Part shown: in pieces, positions 25,104 to 33,100 of the stretch
How the letters are laid out: each line of letters begins with the position of its first letter
How positions within the stretch are numbered: position 1 is the first letter of the stretch
From: CAVVSD01 sp963750895
GTDB lineage: Bacteria; Actinomycetota; Thermoleophilia; Solirubrobacterales; Solirubrobacteraceae
Direction: 5' to 3'
NCBI GenBank assembly: GCA_963750895.1
Contig: CAVVSD010000006.1
Span: 124,001-188,000, forward strand
DNA: 64,000 bases
Program-made: the position numbers and the translations under genes
Notes under the pieces: generated by a model
Database searches by the model: none
What the model was told of the DNA's origin: nothing
The model's input: only the letters and a program-made list of their open reading frames with translations

Positions 25104-26753
25104 GTGCCGCCCTCCGCCCGCCGTCCCGCCATCGTCGCCGTCGACGACGAGCCGGCGGTCCTCGCCGCCGTCGCCCGTGATCTGCGCAAGCGCTTCGGCG
25201 AGGACTACCGCATCGTGCGGGCGCCGTCCGGCGCGGAGGCGCTGGACACGTTGAACGAGCTGCGCCGGCGGGGCGAGCAGGTCGCGCTGCTGATCGCCGA
25301 CCAGCGCATGCCGGGGATGGAGGGCACGGAGTACCTGACGAAGGCCCGGACGGTCTTCCCCGACGCGAAGCGCGTGCTGCTCACCGCCTACGCCGACACG
25401 GACGCCGCGATCGCGGCGATCAACAAGGCGTCGCTCGACTACTACCTCCTCAAGCCCTGGGACCCGCCGGAGGAGGAGCTCTACCCGGTGGTCGAGGACC
25501 TGCTCGGCGACTGGCAGGCCGGCTCGGCGCTCACGATCGGCGGCGTCCGCGTGATCGGCCACCGCTTCTCGAAGGAGTCCCACGACCTGCGCGACTTCCT
25601 CGCGCGCAACCGCGTCCCGGGGCGGTTCCTCGACGTCGAGCGCGACGGCGAGGCGCGCGAGCTGCTGACCGTCGCGGGCGTCGCCGACGACCGCCTGCCG
25701 GTCGCGATGCTCGAGGACGGCTCCGTCATCGAGCGCCCGACGATCCTCGAGCTGGCGGAGCGCCTCGGCGTGACCGGGACGCCGTCCGCCGACCACTACG
25801 ACCTCGTCATCGTCGGCGGCGGGCCCGCCGGCCTGGCGGCGGCCGTCTACGGCGCGTCGGAGGGGCTCAAGACGGTGCTCGTCGAGCGCGAGGCGCCCGG
25901 CGGACAGGCGGGCCAGTCCAGCCGCATCGAGAACTACCTCGGCTTCCCGACCGGGCTCACCGGGTCCGACCTCGCCCGGCGCGCGACCGACCAGGCGCGC
26001 CGGCTGGGCGCCGAGCTGCTCACCGTCCGCGACGCCGAGGCGCTGCGCGTCGAGGGCGCCGGGCGCGTCGTCGCGCTCAGCGGCGGCGGCGAGCTGAGCG
26101 CGAACTGCGTGCTCGTGGCCTCCGGCGTGTCCTACCGCCAGCTCGACACCCCCGGGTTCCCGGAGCTGACCGGGGCCGGCATCTACTACGGCGCGGCGAT
26201 GACCGAGGCCCGCTCGTGCCGCGACCAGCACGTCGTCGTCATCGGCGGCGCGAACTCGGCGGGGCAGGCGGCGGTCTACTTCAGCGAGTACGCGCAGCGG
26301 GTGACGATCCTCGTGCGGCGCACGCTCGAGGACTCGATGTCGCACTACCTCATCGAGCAGATCGGCAACCTGCCGAACATCGACGTCCGCACGGGTACCA
26401 CCGCGATCGCCGCGGAGGGCGACGGTCGCCTCTCCCGCCTGCGCGTGGAGGGGCCCGACGGGCAGGAGGACCTGCCTGCGGACGCGTGCTTCGTGTTCAT
26501 CGGGGCGCGGCCCCGCACCGACTGGCTGGACGACGTCGTCGCGCGCGACGAGCGCGGCTTCATCCTCGCCGGCCTCGATGCCAAGGACGCGGGCTGGCCC
26601 CTGCCGCGCGAGCCCTACCTGCTGGAGACGACCGTGCCCGGCGTCTTCGTGGCCGGCGACGTGCGCGCGCGGTCGATCAAGCGCGTCGCGAGCGCGGTCG
26701 GGGAGGGCTCGATGTCCGTCTCGCTCGTCCACCAGTACCTGGTCGACGGATGA
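25104..26753 (+). CDS. Response regulator receiver fused to a thioredoxin-reductase-like flavoprotein
   Basis: Fusion of 549 residues. Residues 1-130 are a receiver domain (AVDDEP acidic pair, phospho-acceptor Asp66 in IADQRMPGMEG, Lys117 in LLKPW). A thioredoxin-like linker domain without a CxxC follows (about residues 145-225: HDLRDFLARNRVPGRFLDVE). The rest is a TrxR-like flavoprotein with FAD motif GGGPAG at 238-243 and NAD(P) motif GGANSAG at 381-387. The redox-active CxxC expected at about 362-365 is replaced by YGAA, so it cannot act as a classical thioredoxin reductase. Its stop overlaps the histidine kinase start by 4 bases, making the two likely partners: the kinase may phosphorylate the receiver and gate the oxidoreductase. 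Electron acceptor unknown. Confidence 0.85.
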   Translation: MPPSARRPAIVAVDDEPAVLAAVARDLRKRFGEDYRIVRAPSGAEALDTLNELRRRGEQVALLIADQRMPGMEGTEYLTKARTVFPDAKRVLLTAYADTDAAIAAINKASLDYYLLKPWDPPEEELYPVVEDLLGDWQAGSALTIGGVRVIGHRFSKESHDLRDFLARNRVPGRFLDVERDGEARELLTVAGVADDRLPVAMLEDGSVIERPTILELAERLGVTGTPSADHYDLVIVGGGPAGLAAAVYGASEGLKTVLVEREAPGGQAGQSSRIENYLGFPTGLTGSDLARRATDQARRLGAELLTVRDAEALRVEGAGRVVALSGGGELSANCVLVASGVSYRQLDTPGFPELTGAGIYYGAAMTEARSCRDQHVVVIGGANSAGQAAVYFSEYAQRVTILVRRTLEDSMSHYLIEQIGNLPNIDVRTGTTAIAAEGDGRLSRLRVEGPDGQEDLPADACFVFIGARPRTDWLDDVVARDERGFILAGLDAKDAGWPLPREPYLLETTVPGVFVAGDVRARSIKRVASAVGEGSMSVSLVHQYLVDG

Positions 26754-28147
26754 CGACGGTCGCCGCGATCGACCTGCGCCCGATCGATCTCTTCGACGAG
26801 CTCGACGACGACGCGCTCACCGCCTGGGCCGCGGTCGCCACGGTACGCGAGGTGGCGCAGGGGGTGGTCGTCGCCGAGCACGGCGTCGTGCCACCGGGGC
26901 TGCAGCTCCTCCTGGAGGGCGACGTCCGGACGCTCTCGGTCCACGGCGCGGCCGAGGAGCCCGTGCACCGGCAGCACGCCCCGACCTGGATGGGAGCGAT
27001 CACGGCCCTGACGGGCGAGCCGTCCCGCGTCCGGCTGCGCACCGAGACGGACTGCCGCATCGCGTGCATCGAGCCGGAGGACTTCCGGCGCCTCGCGTTC
27101 GAGTATCCGGCGGTGCTCCGGCGCGTCATGGGGGCGGTGCAGCGCGTCGCCGACTTCGTCAACGGCGTGGAGAACGACCGCGAGCGCCTCGCCGCGCTCG
27201 GGCAGATGGCCGCGGGCCTCACGCACGAGCTCAACAACCCGGCGGCCGCCGCGCGCCGCGCCGCCGCGCAGCTCGAGGAGGCCATGCAGGCCGTCACCGG
27301 CGCGGTCGCCTCGTTCGTCGACGCCGGCCTCGAGCGCGAGGACGCGGCCGTGCTCATCGGCCTGCAGCGCGAGGCGATGGACGGGATGGCCGCGCGGACG
27401 TCGGTCGACGCCCTCGACGTCGCCGACGCCGAGGAGGCGCTGCTCGAGTGCCTGGAGGACCACGGCGTCGACGAGGCGTGGCGCTACGCCGACGCGCTCG
27501 CCGCCGCCGGCGTCGACGGGGCGTGGGTCGACCGCGTCGTCGAGACCGCGGGAGCGGCGGCGGACCCGGCGCTGCGCTGGATCTCGGCGTCGCTGTCGGC
27601 GCAGTCCCTCGCCGCGGACCTCCAGGAGTCCACCCGCCGCATGTCCGACCTCGTCGGCGCCGTGAAGTCCTACGCGTACATGGACCGCGGCGAGCTGCAG
27701 GAGATCGACATCCGCGAAGGGCTGGAGTCGACGCTGACGATCCTCGGCCACAAGCTCAAGCACACCCGGATCGACGTCGTGCGCGACTACGACGCCGACC
27801 TCCCGCGCATGACGGTGCGCGGCTCCCAGCTCAACCAGGTGTGGACGAACCTGCTCGACAACGCGATCGACGCACTGGGCGAGGACGGCACCATCACGAT
27901 CACGACGCTGCGGGACGGCAGCTGCATCGAGGTGCACGTCGCCGACGACGGTCCTGGCATCCCGCCGGAGGTCCGCAATCGCGTCTTCGACGCCTTCGTG
28001 ACCACGAAGGAGGTCGGCAAGGGCACCGGTCTGGGGCTCGCGACGGCGTACCAGATCGTCGTCGACCGTCACGATGGGTCCCTGAGCGTCGACTCCGAGC
28101 CCGGCCGGACGCAGTTCCGCGTCCGCCTCCCCATCAAGCAGACGTAG
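26750..28147 (+). CDS. Histidine kinase with an N-terminal cyclic-nucleotide-binding-like domain
   Basis: Soluble kinase of 465 residues. Residues ~10-135 form a CRP/cNMP-binding-like beta barrel (LFDELDDDALTAWA, GLQLLLEGDVRTLS, CRIACIEPEDFRRL). The H-box with His159 is in LAALGQMAAGLTHELNNPAAA. An unusually long helical insert (about residues 175-300) separates it from the catalytic domain, which has N-box WTNLLDNAIDAL, G1 DDGPGIPPEV and G2 GKGTGLGLATAYQ. No membrane segment is present, so it senses something in the cytoplasm, perhaps a nucleotide or redox state. It overlaps the receiver/flavoprotein gene by 4 bases and is followed 10 bases later by the zinc finger gene. Confidence 0.88.
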   Translation: MTTVAAIDLRPIDLFDELDDDALTAWAAVATVREVAQGVVVAEHGVVPPGLQLLLEGDVRTLSVHGAAEEPVHRQHAPTWMGAITALTGEPSRVRLRTETDCRIACIEPEDFRRLAFEYPAVLRRVMGAVQRVADFVNGVENDRERLAALGQMAAGLTHELNNPAAAARRAAAQLEEAMQAVTGAVASFVDAGLEREDAAVLIGLQREAMDGMAARTSVDALDVADAEEALLECLEDHGVDEAWRYADALAAAGVDGAWVDRVVETAGAAADPALRWISASLSAQSLAADLQESTRRMSDLVGAVKSYAYMDRGELQEIDIREGLESTLTILGHKLKHTRIDVVRDYDADLPRMTVRGSQLNQVWTNLLDNAIDALGEDGTITITTLRDGSCIEVHVADDGPGIPPEVRNRVFDAFVTTKEVGKGTGLGLATAYQIVVDRHDGSLSVDSEPGRTQFRVRLPIKQT

Positions 28148-28157
28148 GAGGCCCCCC

Positions 28158-28475
28158 ATGGCAGAGTGCACCCACCTCGACCACGTCCTCGTCACGCAGC
28201 TGCCCGAGTCCGTCGACGGGTGCGAGGAGTGCCTGCGCGACGGCGGCAAGTGGCTGCACCTGCGCATCTGCCTGGAATGCGGGCACGTCGGCTGCTGCGA
28301 CGACTCGCCCAGCAAGCACGCGACGCAGCACGCGGGGGAGACGCAGCACCCGATCATCCGGTCGCTCGAGCCGCGCGAGAACTGGTCCTGGTGCTACCCG
28401 GACGAGCTGCTCATGCGGATCGACGCCGTCGAGGGCCAGACGCGCATCCCGCCCTCGCCGATGCTGGGAGGCTGA
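28158..28475 (+). CDS. UBP-type zinc finger protein
   Basis: Protein of 105 residues that is essentially one UBP-type (ubiquitin C-terminal hydrolase) zinc finger. Potential ligands are Cys4, His6, Cys22, Cys25, Cys38, Cys41, His43, Cys46, His54, His58 and His64, with the typical ICLECGHVGCCDDSPSKHA core and a WSWCY motif near residue 76. In eukaryotes this fold binds the free C-terminus of ubiquitin; in bacteria the partner is unknown, possibly a C-terminal Gly-Gly protein tail. The ATG has a ggaggccccc leader. It sits between the kinase and the FHA gene and probably belongs to the same signalling unit. Confidence 0.88.
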   Translation: MAECTHLDHVLVTQLPESVDGCEECLRDGGKWLHLRICLECGHVGCCDDSPSKHATQHAGETQHPIIRSLEPRENWSWCYPDELLMRIDAVEGQTRIPPSPMLGG

Positions 28476-28476
28476 C

Positions 28477-28935
28477 GTGGACGACCCGGTCCTGCAGCAG
28501 CGCTTCGCCGCCGGCTACGAGGAGCCTGCGGCGGTCGAGGAGCGCCTCGGCCGGGTGCTGCGTGCCGACACTGCGGAGATGCCGGCGGTCGTCCCGAGCG
28601 ACGAGCACCCGTCGTGGGCGCTGCTCATCGAGGGAGGCGCCGGCCCGGCCCCGGCGGCCGCGACGCCGACGGGCGTGGTGCTCGACCTCCGCGCGCACGT
28701 GGGCGCGGGACCGGTGCTCGTCGGCCGCGACCCCGGCTGCGCGATCGTCATCGCCGACCCGACGGTCTCGCGCCGCCACGCGCAGCTCGAGGTCGACGCC
28801 GACGCGTGCAGCATCCGCGACCTCGGCTCGACGAACGGCACGTACGCCCACGGCCGCCCGGTGACCTCGACGCGCCTGCACGACGGCGACACCGTGACGT
28901 TCGGGCTGCACGCGGTGCAGCTCGTCTGGGGCTGA
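28477..28935 (+). CDS. FHA-domain protein
   Basis: Protein of 152 residues. The C-terminal ~90 residues form an FHA phosphothreonine-binding domain with all key residues: GRDPGCAIVI, TVSRRHAQL and DLGSTNGTYAHGRPV. The N-terminal ~60 residues are helical and charged and not recognised. It starts with GTG one base after the zinc finger stop and is the last gene of the unit. An FHA reader implies Ser/Thr phosphorylation input from a kinase elsewhere, in addition to the histidine kinase upstream. Confidence 0.87.
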   Translation: MDDPVLQQRFAAGYEEPAAVEERLGRVLRADTAEMPAVVPSDEHPSWALLIEGGAGPAPAAATPTGVVLDLRAHVGAGPVLVGRDPGCAIVIADPTVSRRHAQLEVDADACSIRDLGSTNGTYAHGRPVTSTRLHDGDTVTFGLHAVQLVWG

Positions 28936-28943
28936 GGCCCCGC

Positions 28944-28968
28944 GCGGGTGTGGTGAGGTCACACCCGC
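28944..28968. terminator. Bidirectional terminator hairpin between the FHA and monooxygenase genes
   Basis: Perfect 9-base stem, GCGGGTGTG (28944-28952) with CACACCCGC (28960-28968), around a 7-base loop, in the 39-base gap between two convergent genes. It lacks a clear T tract. Confidence 0.6.
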
Positions 28969-28974
28969 CCCGGC

Positions 28975-30573
28975 TCAGGCCAGCGCGAACCCCTCGTACC
29001 CCGCGTCGGCGATCTCCCTGCAGCGCTGCGCGTAGGGCCCGACGCCGCCGAGGTAGGGCATGCACACGCGCGGCTTGCCGGGCACGTTGGCGCCCATGTA
29101 CCAGGAGTCGGCCTGCGACATGAGCGTGAAGTCCGCGACCTCGGCGACGTGTGCCACCCAGGCGTCCTGCGCGTCCTCGGTGGGCTCCATGCTGCGCAGG
29201 CCGCGCTCGCGCAGGTGGCCGATGGCGTCGGTGATCCAGTCGACGTGCTGCTCGATCGACACGACCATGTTGCTGAACACCGACGGGCTCCCGGGGCCGG
29301 TGACGAGGAACAGGTTGGGGAAGCCGGCGAGGCCGATGCCGAGGTAGGTCCGCGGGCCCCCGGCCCACTCGTCGCGCAGCGCGACGCCGTCGCGGCCGCG
29401 GATGTCGATCGCGTTCAGCGCACCGGTCATCGCGTCGAAGCCGGTGGCGAAGACGATGATGTCGACCGGGTAGGTGCGCTCGCGGGTGCGCACGCCCTCG
29501 GCGACGATCTCCTCGAGCGGGTCGGTGCGGAGGTCGACGAGCGTCACGTCGTCGCGGTTGAACGTCTCGTAGTACTCCGTGTCCACGCACGGGCGCTTCG
29601 TGCCCCACGGGTGCGAGCGCGGCATCAGGGCCTCGGCGACCGCCGGGTCCTCGACGCGCTCGCGGATCTTGCGGCGGAAGAACTCGGCGACGTGCTCGTT
29701 CGCCGCCGGGTCGATCATGACGTCGGTGAACACGCCGACCATGTTCAGCCCGCCCGCCTCGTAGCGCGCCTCGAGCTCGCGCTGGCGCTCCTCGTCGGAG
29801 ACCTCCAGGGCGCCCTTGTCGTTCGCCGGGTAGTGGATGCTCGTGAAGGACTCGCGGATCTGCCGGCGCCGCTCGTCGAAGCCCTCGACGACCTCGCGCG
29901 CGGTGTCCGGGTCCAGCGGGCCGTTCCACGCCGGGGCGCTGAAGTTGGGCGTGCGCTGGAACACGATGAGCTCCGACGCCTGCTCCGCGATGACCGGGAT
30001 CGACTGGATGCCCGACGAGCCGGTCCCGATGACCGCGACGCGCTTGCCGGTGAAGTCGACGCCCTCGTGCGGCCACCGGCCGGTGTGGTGGATCTCCCCG
30101 GCGAACGTGTCCGCGCCCGGCGCCTCGGGCTCCTTCGGCACCGAGAGGCACCCGGTCGCCATGATCACGTGCCGCGCGGTGAGCTCCTCGCCGGTGTCCG
30201 TCGTGACGGTCCACGTGCCGGCGGCCTCGTCGAGCACCGCGGCAGTGACGCGGGTGTTCAGCGAGATGTCTCGATCGAGATCGAAGCGAGCGGCGACGTG
30301 CCGTAGGTAGCGGAGGATCTCCTCCTGGGCCGGGTAGCGCTCGGTCCACTGCCACTCGCGCAGGAGCTCGTCGGAGAACGAGTACTGGTAGTCGAGGCTC
30401 TCGACGTCGCAGCGCGCGCCCGGATAGCGGTTCCAGTACCACGTGCCGCCGACGCCGTCGGCGGCCTCGAGCACCCGCGCGCGCAGCCCCATGCCGCGCA
30501 GGCGGTGCAGCGCGTACAGGCCGGCGAACCCGGCGCCGACCACGATCACGTCCAGCTCGGGCTGACTCTCCAT
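28975..30573 (-). CDS. Type I Baeyer-Villiger monooxygenase (flavin-containing monooxygenase)
   Basis: FAD- and NADPH-dependent monooxygenase of 532 residues that would insert oxygen next to a ketone. Two Rossmann motifs are present (VVGAGFAGLYALHRL near the N-terminus and VIGTGSSGIQSIPVI in the middle) flanking the type I BVMO fingerprint FAGEIHHTGRWPHEG. The start region DGVGGTWYWNRYPGARCD is typical of cyclohexanone/phenylacetone monooxygenases. Substrate unknown. The ATG at 30573 has TAGCAT 7 bases upstream and no ribosome binding site. Confidence 0.9.
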   Translation of the reverse strand: MESQPELDVIVVGAGFAGLYALHRLRGMGLRARVLEAADGVGGTWYWNRYPGARCDVESLDYQYSFSDELLREWQWTERYPAQEEILRYLRHVAARFDLDRDISLNTRVTAAVLDEAAGTWTVTTDTGEELTARHVIMATGCLSVPKEPEAPGADTFAGEIHHTGRWPHEGVDFTGKRVAVIGTGSSGIQSIPVIAEQASELIVFQRTPNFSAPAWNGPLDPDTAREVVEGFDERRRQIRESFTSIHYPANDKGALEVSDEERQRELEARYEAGGLNMVGVFTDVMIDPAANEHVAEFFRRKIRERVEDPAVAEALMPRSHPWGTKRPCVDTEYYETFNRDDVTLVDLRTDPLEEIVAEGVRTRERTYPVDIIVFATGFDAMTGALNAIDIRGRDGVALRDEWAGGPRTYLGIGLAGFPNLFLVTGPGSPSVFSNMVVSIEQHVDWITDAIGHLRERGLRSMEPTEDAQDAWVAHVAEVADFTLMSQADSWYMGANVPGKPRVCMPYLGGVGPYAQRCREIADAGYEGFALA

Positions 30574-30580
30574 CGCGCGG

Positions 30581-30586
30581 ATGCTA
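30581..30586 (-). promoter_or_regulatory. Leaderless -10 element (TAGCAT) for the monooxygenase gene
   Basis: On the minus strand TAGCAT is followed by 7 bases and the ATG. Its first three bases are also the TAG stop codon of the upstream 59-residue frame. Confidence 0.45.
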
Positions 30587-30763
30587 ATCGCGGTCCAGCA
30601 CGACGCGCACGCCGTAGTACGGCTGCCCGTCGGCGACGTACTCGCCCGTCAGGCGGCGCAGCGAGTAGGCGACCCCGTCGACGACGAGCGTCCGCCCGCC
30701 GTCGCGCACCTCCTCGATGACGCTCTCGTCGGTCCGGCCGAGGTACACGACCTGCACCGGCAT
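30584..30763 (-). CDS. Hypothetical 59-residue protein
   Basis: Small frame in the 230-base space between the recQ and monooxygenase genes, same strand as both. The product (MPVQVVYLGRTDESVIEEV..., ending GVRVVLDRD) looks like a compact all-beta protein with a predicted strand-turn pattern and no signal or membrane segment. Codon third positions are G/C-rich like the neighbours. I do not recognise the family. ATG 30763 is the only nearby start; recQ ends 38 bases upstream. It could be a real small protein or chance coding. Confidence 0.5.
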   Translation of the reverse strand: MPVQVVYLGRTDESVIEEVRDGGRTLVVDGVAYSLRRLTGEYVADGQPYYGVRVVLDRD

Positions 30764-30801
30764 GCCGACGTACGGGGCGGGCCGGGTCCCGGCCACGGCC
30801 G

Positions 30802-32883
30802 CTACGCCCCCGCGAGCGACAGGACGAGCGGGTGCAGCGGGCCGGCGCCCTTCATGCGCAGCTGGGCCCCGACCATGGCCAGGGTCCAGCCCGAGAAGCG
30901 CAGGTCGTCGACGAGGAGCCCGGGGCCTCCCGGTGGCGGGCCGGTGACCTTGAACTGCCCACGGACGTTGGCGACCTGCTGTGCGGAGTTCTCCATCTCG
31001 CGCTGGGGCGGGTTGTCGCCGGTCCGCTCGAGGACGTCGGCGTACGGCACGCCGAGCGCCGCGGCGAGACGGCGGGCGAGGTCGGGGACGAGGTCGCCGG
31101 AGCGCCGCGACGGGATCGCCGTCACCCACGTCGGTGCGGGCGACGGATGCCAGCGGTCGACGAGGTCGGCGCACGCCTGCACGAGCTCGTCGGCGAAGCG
31201 GCCGTCGCGCAGCCCCTCCCGCACGAGCACGTCCCACCCGCCGTCGCCGGAGCGCCCGAGCGCCCGGCCCTCCTGCAGCTGCTGCTCCAGGCCGAGCTTC
31301 CGGCCCGGCCCGTCGGCGGTCCGCGGCGTCTGCTTGCGCACCGACAGCACGACGGGGCGGCTGCGCACGAGCGCGGTCGCGCGGCGGGCGAGCACGGCGT
31401 CGACCGGCTCGTCGAAGCGCGGCGCGGTGCACACGGCGCAGCGCCCGCACGGCTCCGCTCGCGGATCGTCGAGCTCGTCCTGCAGCGTCTGCATGAGACA
31501 GCGCCCGTTGCTCCCGTAGGCGAGCATCGCCGCCTGCTCGGCGCGGCGCAGCGCCGTGACCTGCTCGTAGCGCCCCGCGTCGTACTCCCACGGCTCGCCG
31601 GTCGCGGTCCAGCCGGAGCCCTCCCGGCGCACCGCGCCCTCGACGTCGAGGACCTTGAGCATCGCCTCGAGCCGCCCGCGGCCGAGGTTCACGTCGGCCT
31701 GCAGCGACGGGATGCTCACCGCGCCGTCCTGGCCGACGAGCTCGAGCACCCGCTCGACGAGGTCGCGCGGCGGGAACGCCGACTCGATGAAGAAGTCCTG
31801 GATCCGGCGGTCCTCGTGGCCGCGCAGCAGCACCGCGTGGGCCTCCGCCACCCCACGGCCGGCGCGGCCGACCTGCTGGTAGTAGGCGATGGCCGACGAC
31901 GGAGCCTGGAAGTGCACGACGAACCCGAGGTCCGGCTTGTCGTAGCCCATGCCCAGCGCGCTCGTGGCGACGACGGCCTTCACCTCGTTGGCGAGCAGCC
32001 GGCGCTCGGCCTCGACGCGGTCCTCGTCGGTCACCTCGCCGGAGTAGGCGACCGCGCTGATCCCCTGCGTCTCCAGCCACTCGGCGACGAGCTCGGTGTC
32101 GCGCTTCGTGAGGCAGTACACGATCCCCGAGCCGGGCATCTGCGGCAGCCACGTCGCCAGCCAGGCGAGACGGTCGCCGGCCGCGGGGAGGGGCACGACC
32201 TCCAGCCGCAGCGACGCGCGCGCCAGCGGCCCGCGGTAGACGGTCAGGCGCGAAGGGTCGGCGCCGACCTCGAACTGCTCGCTCACGTCGGCGACCACGC
32301 GGTCGTTCGCGGTCGCGGTCGTGCCGAGCACCGCGACGTCGGGCGGCAGCGCGGCGAGGACGTCGCGGATCCGCCGGTAGTCGGGGCGGAAGTCGTGACC
32401 CCAGTCGGAGACGCAGTGCGCCTCGTCGACGACGAGCAGCCCGACCCGCTCGATGAACAGCGGCAGCATCCGCTCCCGGAACTGCGGGTTGTTGAGCCGC
32501 TCGGGGCTGATGAGCAGGAGGTCGACCTCGTCCGCCGCCAGCAGGTCGCGGACGCGATCCCAGTCGTCGCGGTTCGTCGAGTTGACGGTCACCGCGCGGA
32601 TGCCGAGGCGGCGCGCGGCATCGATCTGGTTGCGCATGAGCGCGAGCAGCGGGGAGATGAGGACGGTCGGGCCGGCGCCGCGGCGGCGCAGCAGCGAGGT
32701 GGCGAGGAAGTAGACGGCGCTCTTGCCCCAGCCGGTGCGCTGCACGCAGAGCACGCGGCGGCGATCCTCCACCAGGTCGCTCACCGCCTCGAGCTGGTGC
32801 TCGCGGAATGTCGCGTCGGGACCGGCCAACTCGCGCAGGAGCGCGAGCGCCTCGTCGCCGATCGGTTGTGTGGGAGTCACCAT
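30802..32883 (-). CDS. recQ: RecQ-family DNA helicase with a C-terminal phosphoribosyltransferase-like domain
   Basis: Superfamily 2 helicase of 693 residues. Motif I QRTGWGKSAVYF, motif II DEAHCVSDWGHDFRPDYRRI (the RecQ signature), motif III GTTATAN, and motifs V-VI ALGMGYDKPDLGFVVHF and YYQQVGRAGRG are present. The RecQ-Ct zinc site is represented by CLMQTLQDE...CGRCAVC. Instead of an HRDC domain, the last ~120 residues look like a ComF/PRTase fold (WVTAIPSRRSGDLVPDLARRL, then GLLVDDLRFSGWTLAMVG). It unwinds 3'-tailed DNA in repair. GTG/ATG choices upstream exist; ATG 32883 is chosen to avoid collision with the divergent gene. Confidence 0.88.
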   Translation of the reverse strand: MVTPTQPIGDEALALLRELAGPDATFREHQLEAVSDLVEDRRRVLCVQRTGWGKSAVYFLATSLLRRRGAGPTVLISPLLALMRNQIDAARRLGIRAVTVNSTNRDDWDRVRDLLAADEVDLLLISPERLNNPQFRERMLPLFIERVGLLVVDEAHCVSDWGHDFRPDYRRIRDVLAALPPDVAVLGTTATANDRVVADVSEQFEVGADPSRLTVYRGPLARASLRLEVVPLPAAGDRLAWLATWLPQMPGSGIVYCLTKRDTELVAEWLETQGISAVAYSGEVTDEDRVEAERRLLANEVKAVVATSALGMGYDKPDLGFVVHFQAPSSAIAYYQQVGRAGRGVAEAHAVLLRGHEDRRIQDFFIESAFPPRDLVERVLELVGQDGAVSIPSLQADVNLGRGRLEAMLKVLDVEGAVRREGSGWTATGEPWEYDAGRYEQVTALRRAEQAAMLAYGSNGRCLMQTLQDELDDPRAEPCGRCAVCTAPRFDEPVDAVLARRATALVRSRPVVLSVRKQTPRTADGPGRKLGLEQQLQEGRALGRSGDGGWDVLVREGLRDGRFADELVQACADLVDRWHPSPAPTWVTAIPSRRSGDLVPDLARRLAAALGVPYADVLERTGDNPPQREMENSAQQVANVRGQFKVTGPPPGGPGLLVDDLRFSGWTLAMVGAQLRMKGAGPLHPLVLSLAGA

Positions 32884-32901
32884 TCCGCCCACCAGCGTAG
32901 G

Positions 32902-32907
32902 TACCTT
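32902..32907 (+). promoter_or_regulatory. Leaderless -10 element (TACCTT) for the 58-residue coiled-coil gene
   Basis: TACCTT is followed by 7 bases and the ATG at 32915. A divergent TACGCT on the minus strand in the same 30 bases could serve recQ, so the two promoters nearly overlap. Confidence 0.5.
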
Positions 32908-32914
32908 GCCGGTC

Positions 32915-33091
32915 ATGGCTGACACCTCCACCGCCCACGAGATCGCCGGCAGCCTCCGGACGCGCATCGACGCGCTCCGCGAGGAGCTCACCGGCTACCA
33001 GGCCCTCCGCGACGAGCTCGACCGCCTCGAGGCGGCGCTCGACGCGCTCGATCCCGACGGGGATCCGGCGACGCCCGCCGCACAGATGTAG
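32915..33091 (+). CDS. Small coiled-coil protein
   Basis: Protein of 58 residues that is almost entirely one predicted amphipathic helix or coiled coil (SLRTRIDALREELTGYQALRDELDRLEAALDAL), followed by an Asp/Pro/Ala tail. No known family is recognised. It is divergent from recQ, has a leaderless-type promoter with TACCTT 7 bases before the ATG, and is followed 9 bases later by the DUF389 gene. Leu/Arg/Glu heptads suggest self-association. The composition and promoter support a real gene. Confidence 0.6.
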   Translation: MADTSTAHEIAGSLRTRIDALREELTGYQALRDELDRLEAALDALDPDGDPATPAAQM

Positions 33092-33094
33092 CGT
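33089..33094 (+). promoter_or_regulatory. Leaderless -10 element (TAGCGT) for the DUF389 gene
   Basis: TAGCGT is followed by 6 bases and the GTG at 33101. Its TAG is also the stop codon of the 58-residue coiled-coil gene. Confidence 0.5.
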
Positions 33095-33100
33095 CCGCGC

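Noticed and set aside
23406..26732. Very long minus-strand open frame (1108 codons), and similar ones at 8283-10964, 6254-8194 and 30584-33559
   Set aside because: They are frames opposite or out of phase with well-recognised genes, give Arg/Gly/Pro-rich products and reflect high G+C with few stops.
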